Assembly: GCA_012727625.1 (NCBI GenBank) | Contig: JAAYGP010000308.1 | Span: 1-19,551 of the forward strand | DNA from: Clostridiaceae bacterium | GTDB taxonomy: Bacteria > Bacillota > Clostridia > DSM-8532 | Reading direction: 5' to 3' | Length of the DNA stretch: 19,551 nucleotides | Part shown: one piece after another, positions 15,413 to 19,551 of the stretch | Numbering within the stretch: the first letter of the stretch is position 1 | Layout of the letters: the number at the start of each line of letters is the position of its first letter | Made by a program: the position numbers and the translations under genes | The notes under the pieces: model-generated | What the model was told of the DNA's origin: nothing | What the model saw: the letters and a program-made list of their open reading frames with translations, nothing else | The model's database searches: none

Positions 15413-15934
15413 TCATACAGAACAGTTCATCATTTTCAGCACTTCACTGCCTAATTCACTGTTTGAGATTTCAACCGGAAGAACTCTTTCAAAACCTCTG
15501 ACCCGGAAAGCATAAGAGCCGTCTTTGCGACGTATGGTCGAATTAAGCGCAACCTCCTGTTCTGTACATGTTACAGATACGCTTTTTCTTCCCTTTGAAT
15601 ACTCCTTCCAGTCATAAAAACCAAGAGACTTCATCAGTTCCCTGCTGGTTAAACTTTTTTCGTTTTCAGACAAATCAAGACCTTTTCGTATTAATTCGCC
15701 GATGCCTTCCGGGGTATACGGTTTTTTAAGAGATAAAGGATAATGGGATGCTTTTCCCTGTTTAAACTTATTCAGTTTGAAAGGAATAACATCTATTTTA
15801 CCGCTGCTGTCCATAAAAACACTAACATTCCCTTGCGGCAGGCTTGATTTTTCCTCGGTACGGCTCCTGCCCGAGGTAATTTTAACCGTTAAATAAATAA
15901 TAACGATTAATATACCAAGGGCTGCCCATATCAT
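15413..15934 (-). CDS. Unknown membrane-anchored protein
   Basis: I do not recognise this 173-residue protein. Residues 2-20 form one hydrophobic helix followed by basic residues (TSGRSR), so it is probably anchored with its body in the cytoplasm or facing outward; the orientation is not decided. The rest is soluble: a short beta-rich piece (NVSVFMDSSGKIDVIPF), a helical region with GIGELIRKGLDLSENEK and SRELMKSLGFYDWKEY, and a C-terminal part with two Cys (TCTEQE and the final NCSV). Its ATG overlaps the stop of the methyltransferase gene (ATGA), with AAGGTGG just upstream, so it is translationally coupled to that gene and most likely works with it. Confidence 0.7.
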   Translation of the reverse strand: MIWAALGILIVIIYLTVKITSGRSRTEEKSSLPQGNVSVFMDSSGKIDVIPFKLNKFKQGKASHYPLSLKKPYTPEGIGELIRKGLDLSENEKSLTSRELMKSLGFYDWKEYSKGRKSVSVTCTEQEVALNSTIRRKDGSYAFRVRGFERVLPVEISNSELGSEVLKMMNCSV

Positions 15935-16734
15935 ATAAAACCCACCTTAACAGCTGTCAGAATAAATATGTTCTTCTCGTCTTTTCCAATGCCGGGCAGT
16001 TTCTCAATATTCATACCTCCAAAGCCCGAATCCAGCAGCCACTGTTCCAGGGCAACAGGATTTATTCCCATATGGTAATCATGCATCTCTTTTTTAAATG
16101 ATTCATCATTATGGGGCAGAAAATCCGCAATAAATAAAATACCGTCCTTCTTTAAAACCCTGAAAAATTCGAAAGTTAATGATTTTGGATCTTCAATATG
16201 ATGCAAAATCATTGAGGCGCAAACCAAATCAACTTTTTCATCACGAATCGGTACTTCGCTTTCCTCACATTCCATTGTCAGGATGTTTGCAATATCATTA
16301 AGCTTCGCTTTTCTCTCAAGCTCATCAAGCATCGAACCTGATGTATCCATTGCTATAATTTTCCCCACATGGGATGAAATACCCCTTGAAATGAATCCGT
16401 CCCCCGCGCCATAGTCCAATACGGTCATATCACTTTTTAAAATTCCCAAATCAATTATTTTGTTAATAATCGAATGATCATAATACTGACCGCTGATTTG
16501 CTCCCATTTATCCGCTACCTGCTCAAAAAAACGACGAGTATCCTGCTCGCTCGATGAATACATTTTTGAGTTTCCCCTGGCCAGCCAGTCTATCAGGGCG
16601 CTTCTTGAAAAACGCCATTCCCTGCCAATCTTTCTGGCCGGAACATTTTCCTCCCTCAACAGCTTAATAAAGGTTTTAATGCTGACACCATAAAGCTCCG
16701 CCGCTTCTTCCATATTCAGTATTTCTTTTTCCAA
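15931..16734 (-). CDS. Excisionase-type HTH domain fused to SAM-dependent methyltransferase
   Basis: Residues about 5-52 match the excisionase/HTH_17 DNA-binding fold (MEEAAELYGVSIKTFIKLL, then ARKIGREWRFSRSALIDWL). Residues about 65-235 are a class I SAM methyltransferase (Methyltransf_11 type) with motif I VLDYGAGDGF (about 105-114), the acidic end of strand 2 (AMDTSG) and the later block CASMILHHIEDP with RVLKKDGILFIADF. It lacks the NPPY/DPPY or PC motifs of DNA methyltransferases, so it more likely methylates a small molecule or metalloid (inference). I chose the TTG at 16734, which has GGGGGA 6 bases upstream; an ATG at 16752 lacks a site. Its end overlaps the next gene by 4 bases, and adenosylhomocysteinase lies upstream on the same strand. 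Confidence 0.83.
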   Translation of the reverse strand: MEKEILNMEEAAELYGVSIKTFIKLLREENVPARKIGREWRFSRSALIDWLARGNSKMYSSSEQDTRRFFEQVADKWEQISGQYYDHSIINKIIDLGILKSDMTVLDYGAGDGFISRGISSHVGKIIAMDTSGSMLDELERKAKLNDIANILTMECEESEVPIRDEKVDLVCASMILHHIEDPKSLTFEFFRVLKKDGILFIADFLPHNDESFKKEMHDYHMGINPVALEQWLLDSGFGGMNIEKLPGIGKDEKNIFILTAVKVGFI

Positions 16735-16818
16735 ACCACATCCCCCTGACATATCCAGTGCTATAACATAAATATACCAATTGTTTCTGAAACCTTTTAA
16801 ACTAACTTTTTTAACAAT

Positions 16819-16846
16819 CCCGCGAACCGCGCCTGCTCATCGCGGG
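16819..16846 (-). other. GC-rich hairpin between adenosylhomocysteinase and methyltransferase genes
   Basis: CCCGCGA (16819-16825) pairs perfectly with TCGCGGG (16840-16846) around a 14-base loop. It lies about 70 bases past the adenosylhomocysteinase stop and about 85 bases before the methyltransferase start. There is no T-run on the minus strand, so it may attenuate or process the transcript rather than fully terminate it. Confidence 0.45.
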
Positions 16847-16916
16847 CTTAGGCTTTATAGCGCTATTCTGATCAAAACTGCTATAATGGCTTTCAAACCT
16901 TTAATGTTAATTGAGT

Positions 16917-18158
16917 TTACCAGCTGTTAATGTATTTCTCCTGCTCAGGTGTCAGTTTATCTATTGTAATCCCAAGACTTTGAAGTTTCATTTCGGAAAT
17001 TTTTAAATCAATTTCCTTAGGTATTTCAAACACACCTGGTTTTAATTCATTATGATGATTTATTATATACTCCGCCGCATATGCCTGCACAGCAAAGCTC
17101 ATATCCATAATTTCGGCCGGGTGACCGTCACCGCATGCCAGATTGACAAGACGTCCCTCCCCGAGTAAATACAAACGACGACCACCCCCTGTTGTATAGC
17201 AGGTTATATTTTTTCTTGACTGGGATATATCGGATGACAGCTCCTGTAAATCAGGTATGCAAATTTCCACATTAAAATGCCCTGCGTTACACAGCACAGC
17301 TCCGTCTTTCATTTTCAGGAAATGCCTTTTTGTGATAACATTCTTACAGCCGGTGACAGTAATGAAAAAGTCCCCCAATTCCGAAGCTTTATCCATGGTC
17401 ATCACCTGAAAGCCATCCATTAACGCTTCAATTGCCTTAACCGGATCTACTTCTGTAACAATTACATTTGCTCCGAGGCCTTTCGCCCTCATGGCGACAC
17501 CTTTGCCGCACCATCCGTATCCTGCCACAACCACATTTTTTCCGGCTACAATAAGATTTGTCGTCCTTGTGATTCCGTCCCAGACAGATTGACCCGTTCC
17601 ATAACGGTTATCAAACAAATGCTTGCACAAAGCGTTGTTTACAGCCATCATCGGGACTTTTAAAGCACCTTCCCCCGACATCGCCCTAAGCCTTAAAATG
17701 CCTGTTGTTGTTTCTTCACAACCGCCGTAAACTCCATCAAGCAAATTCCTCATGCGTGTATGCAATGACTGTATAAGATCCCCTCCGTCATCGATAATTA
17801 TATGAGGTCCATGTTCCAGTGTTTTATCTATGTGATGCTGGTATTCCTGGCCGGTTGCGCCATGCCACGCATAGACATTTATGCCGTCGGCAACAAGAGC
17901 CGAAGCCACATCATCCTGGGTTGAAAGGGGATTGCTTCCGGTAGCGGCTATTTCCGCCCCGCCTGATGCCAAAACTTTACACAGATACGCTGTTTTTGCC
18001 TCCAGGTGAATTGACAGTGAAATCCTGATTCCCTCAAATGGGCGGGTCTTCTTAAATTCTTCCTCTATTTTGCTTAATATAGGCATATTTCTTTTTGCCC
18101 ATTCTATTTTCTGTTTTCCCAATGGTACAAGATTGATGTTACGAATAATGCTTTTCAT
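16917..18158 (-). CDS. ahcY: Adenosylhomocysteinase
   Basis: This NAD-dependent cytosolic enzyme splits S-adenosylhomocysteine into adenosine and homocysteine, relieving product inhibition of methyltransferases. The 413-residue form belongs to the shorter archaeal/Thermotoga-like group. Key residues are visible: His51 (SIHLEAKTA), Asp123-Asp124 (IIDDGGD), Glu148-Glu149 (GGCEETTTG), Asn174, Lys179, Asp183 and Asn184 (in AVNNALCKHLFDNRYGTGQS), and the NAD glycine motif GYGWCGKG (213-220). The C-terminal GDGHPAEIMDMSFA is typical. I chose the ATG at 18158, preceded by GAGGAG; an in-frame ATG at 18176 contains that ribosome site in its own codons and has none before it. A strong promoter lies at 18362-18390. 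The methyltransferase gene follows on the same strand. Confidence 0.95.
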   Translation of the reverse strand: MKSIIRNINLVPLGKQKIEWAKRNMPILSKIEEEFKKTRPFEGIRISLSIHLEAKTAYLCKVLASGGAEIAATGSNPLSTQDDVASALVADGINVYAWHGATGQEYQHHIDKTLEHGPHIIIDDGGDLIQSLHTRMRNLLDGVYGGCEETTTGILRLRAMSGEGALKVPMMAVNNALCKHLFDNRYGTGQSVWDGITRTTNLIVAGKNVVVAGYGWCGKGVAMRAKGLGANVIVTEVDPVKAIEALMDGFQVMTMDKASELGDFFITVTGCKNVITKRHFLKMKDGAVLCNAGHFNVEICIPDLQELSSDISQSRKNITCYTTGGGRRLYLLGEGRLVNLACGDGHPAEIMDMSFAVQAYAAEYIINHHNELKPGVFEIPKEIDLKISEMKLQSLGITIDKLTPEQEKYINSW

Positions 18159-18210
18159 GTTTTTTTCTCTCCTCATAAATACTGTCGATTAACACATTTT
18201 GACGGGATAT

Positions 18211-18225
18211 CCGGTTATTAACCGG
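18211..18225. promoter_or_regulatory. 15-base palindrome in ahcY leader
   Basis: CCGGTTA and TAACCGG form perfect 7-base arms around one base. It lies about 55-65 bases before the ahcY ATG, downstream of the predicted start of transcription. It could be a roadblock operator or a small RNA hairpin. No matching regulator is seen nearby. Confidence 0.4.
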
Positions 18226-18361
18226 AAGCATCATAGTCTTTCGCTTTTATTATCGTATCTTTATGTCAAATTCCGCCATGCATCAGGCAAGTTGCCATTC
18301 TTTGCGTTAAGACTCCGGCTGAGATATTTTATATATGTCCTGCTTTCATAAAGACATCCAC

Positions 18362-18390
18362 ATTATATCACCAGGATTTTTTAAATTCAA
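18362..18390 (-). promoter_or_regulatory. SigmaA-type promoter for adenosylhomocysteinase
   Basis: On the minus strand, TTGAAT (18390-18385) and a perfect TATAAT (18367-18362) are separated by exactly 17 bases. Transcription would begin near 18355, giving a leader of about 197 bases before the ATG at 18158. Confidence 0.7.
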
Positions 18391-18485
18391 GACAGTTTAC
18401 AATTATATTCAGTCATTGTAATCCTATATTCAATTTGTGTAAGCAGTTTATCCACTCATGATGCCGGTGGTGTTGAAGAATATAA

Positions 18486-19013
18486 AAATTTACAAGAACG
18501 CTTGACCTTCAGAAAATTGACAGGATCAATTCCTTTTCCCGTAAGGTTTTAAACTACCCGATTTCCTATAATGAAGCAGTAAAGAAACTGGAGGAATTTA
18601 AAGCCTTGAAAAGTTACAGCATACCGGCGCAGCTGATATCCGCGTCTGTTGTGACTTTTGCCTTTGCCAGTCTGCTCGGAGGCGGCATAAAAGACAGTGC
18701 TGCTGCTTTATTGATAGGTCTTGTCGCCTATGTATTAAATTTAATTATGCAAAAGGCAGGTTATTTCCTTTTTCTTATTAACTTTGTCCTGAGTTTTGTA
18801 TGCGGATTGCTGAGTTTATTGATGTCCGCGCTGATTATTGACAGCAACGTTTACATTATTATTATTTCGTCTGTTTTGCTGTATCTTCCTGGAGTTGCTA
18901 TGACCAATGGTGTCAGGGATTTGACTGTGGATGACATTTTAAGCGGCCTGACCCACATTGGTGAGGCATTGCTTCCAAAACTTCCTGAATCTTTTTTTGG
19001 TTCACAGGTTTAA
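18486..19013 (+). pseudogene. Threonine/serine exporter (ThrE/YjjP, DUF1212) remnant lacking its N-terminus
   Basis: From 18606 (TTG) there is a 135-codon frame with several membrane segments matching the membrane half of YjjP/ThrE-type amino-acid exporters: LLGGGIKDSAAALLIGL and LPGVAMTNGVRDLTVDDILSGL. The same frame is open upstream to the TAA at 18483-18485. There it encodes the family's cytosolic linker (LDLQKIDRINSFSRK, then YNEAVKKLEEFK), so the TTG lies inside the original gene. Its apparent ribosome site GGAGGA is simply the LEE codons. The first 90 or so residues, including the usual SGAE region, are absent in all frames, and the last membrane helix is replaced by PKLPESFFGSQV. A truncated, probably inactive gene is the best reading; a short translated membrane protein cannot be excluded. 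Confidence 0.7.
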
Positions 19014-19104
19014 ACAGGCATTGTTACTTCCTGTAGACCGAAAATATCCATAAAGCAGCTTAATTATAGCCTTGTACCGGCATATTCATTTTCCTGGAAC
19101 AAGC

Positions 19105-19551
19105 CTATGGCCATACTCTGATAATTTCCGTAACAAGCCTTGAAAACTTCTCTCCAACCCGTTTTCCTGTTTCAATTACCTCTTCATGGTTCAGAGGCTG
19201 TTGCAGCACTCCTGCTGCCATGTTTGTTATGCATGATACACCCAGAACTTTCATGCCCATGTGTCTTGCGGTAATTGCCTCAGGCACTGTTGACATGCCC
19301 ACAGCATCTGCTCCGAGAGCATGGAGCGCTCTTATCTCAGCTGGTGTCTCAAAAGACGGTCCCTTAACATATGCATAGATTCCGCGTCTTATCTCAGTGT
19401 TCAATTGCACTGCGCATTCAGTTGAAATATCCATAAGCTCTTTGTCATAGATCTGGGACATATCGGGAAAACGAGGACCAAACTCTTCAATATTTGCCCC
19501 TCTGAGAGGATTATCAGCAAAAAAGCCGATGTGATCCTTTATGAGCATTAA
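19105..19551 (-). CDS. Purine nucleoside phosphorylase (5' part beyond window)
   Basis: This is the C-terminal 149 residues of a trimeric (PNP-I type) purine nucleoside phosphorylase, which splits guanosine, inosine or their deoxy forms to base and ribose-1-phosphate. Family motifs are present: LIKDHI, DNPLRGAN, FGPRFPDMSQ, the active-site GPSFETPAEIR, GADAVGMSTVPE and the SCITNMAAG loop carrying the purine-selecting Asn. The frame is still open at the right edge (preceding codons read Leu then MLIKDH), so the start lies outside. S-methyl-5'-thioadenosine phosphorylases are related, but the SCITNMAAG loop favours a 6-oxopurine enzyme. The stop TAG is at 19105. The same strand carries adenosylhomocysteinase farther left, past the exporter remnant. 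Confidence 0.92.
   Translation of the reverse strand, partial: LMLIKDHIGFFADNPLRGANIEEFGPRFPDMSQIYDKELMDISTECAVQLNTEIRRGIYAYVKGPSFETPAEIRALHALGADAVGMSTVPEAITARHMGMKVLGVSCITNMAAGVLQQPLNHEEVIETGKRVGEKFSRLVTEIIRVWP

Larger units (their letters stand above)
18177..18485. other. Promoter and long leader region of adenosylhomocysteinase
   Basis: No gene is visible. On the minus strand this holds the ahcY promoter (18390-18362) and then a leader of about 200 bases. The leader has several inverted repeats: ATGTC with GACAT near its 5' end, GGCAA-C-TTGCC in the middle, and a 15-base palindrome CCGGTTA-T-TAACCGG at 18211-18225. I looked for known SAM-I, SAH, cobalamin and T-box signatures and found none. 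On the plus strand nothing resembles the missing N-terminus of the exporter remnant that follows. Confidence 0.45.

Noticed and set aside
15413..16752. A classical restriction-modification system
   Set aside because: The methyltransferase lacks the catalytic motifs of DNA methyltransferases (NPPY/DPPY or PC), there is no target-recognition domain, and the nuclease-like protein lacks the expected Lys.
16997..17650. Inactivating change in adenosylhomocysteinase (AVNNA instead of the common VND)
   Set aside because: The changed residue is next to, not one of, the catalytic positions; Asn174, Lys179, Asp183 and Asn184 are all kept.
19020..19104. Terminator after the purine nucleoside phosphorylase
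   Set aside because: A near-complementary pair of 9-base arms is present but with a mismatch, a long loop and no T-run.

Overview
The window looks like a stretch of a low-GC Gram-positive chromosome, most likely an anaerobic clostridium of the Ruminiclostridium/Acetivibrio/Thermoclostridium type (inference). Supporting signs are the gatCAB amidotransferase, several TTG starts behind strong GGAGG ribosome sites, a lipoprotein serpin, paired short chromate transporters and an archaeal/Thermotoga-like adenosylhomocysteinase. I see no rRNA, tRNA, CRISPR array, insertion sequence or phage gene.

Layout. Bases 1-2992 (minus strand) hold gatC-gatA-gatB; gatB runs off the left edge. A rho-independent terminator (3054-3090) separates them from a large secreted phosphodiester glycosidase-like protein (3503-6868, minus) with two duplicated carbohydrate-binding-like modules and a C-terminal metallophosphatase-like domain that has lost its metal-binding histidines. 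Two overlapping chromate-transporter half genes follow (7266-8419, minus). They diverge from a broken alpha/beta hydrolase gene (8745-9639, plus), which ends at a clear terminator and converges on a serpin lipoprotein gene (9796-11025, minus). Next come a stand-alone HD-domain hydrolase (11251-12006, minus) and a tandem class II aldolase whose second domain is degenerate (12382-13683, plus). A CDP-alcohol phosphatidyltransferase gene follows (13968-14540, plus), interrupted by one in-frame stop.

The right side is a minus-strand run: adenosylhomocysteinase (18158-16917), a DNA-binding-domain/SAM-methyltransferase fusion, a small membrane-anchored unknown protein, and a DUF2161-like PD-(D/E)XK protein. 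The last three overlap or are closely spaced. A perfect-looking sigmaA promoter lies about 200 bases upstream of the adenosylhomocysteinase gene and gives it a long leader. Farther right are the remains of a threonine/serine exporter (ThrE/YjjP) gene and the 3' part of a purine nucleoside phosphorylase gene.

How the genes fit together. Adenosylhomocysteinase removes the S-adenosylhomocysteine made by methyltransferases and releases adenosine, and a purine phosphorylase lies close by, so the right end is consistent with methyl-group and purine recycling. The methyltransferase/membrane protein/nuclease-like trio is the best candidate for an undescribed functional unit, but its function cannot be read from the sequence. 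Three of the four plus-strand genes are broken (frameshift, nonsense codon, truncation) while the minus-strand genes are intact. This is either local gene decay or, for the A-tract indels, sequencing error.
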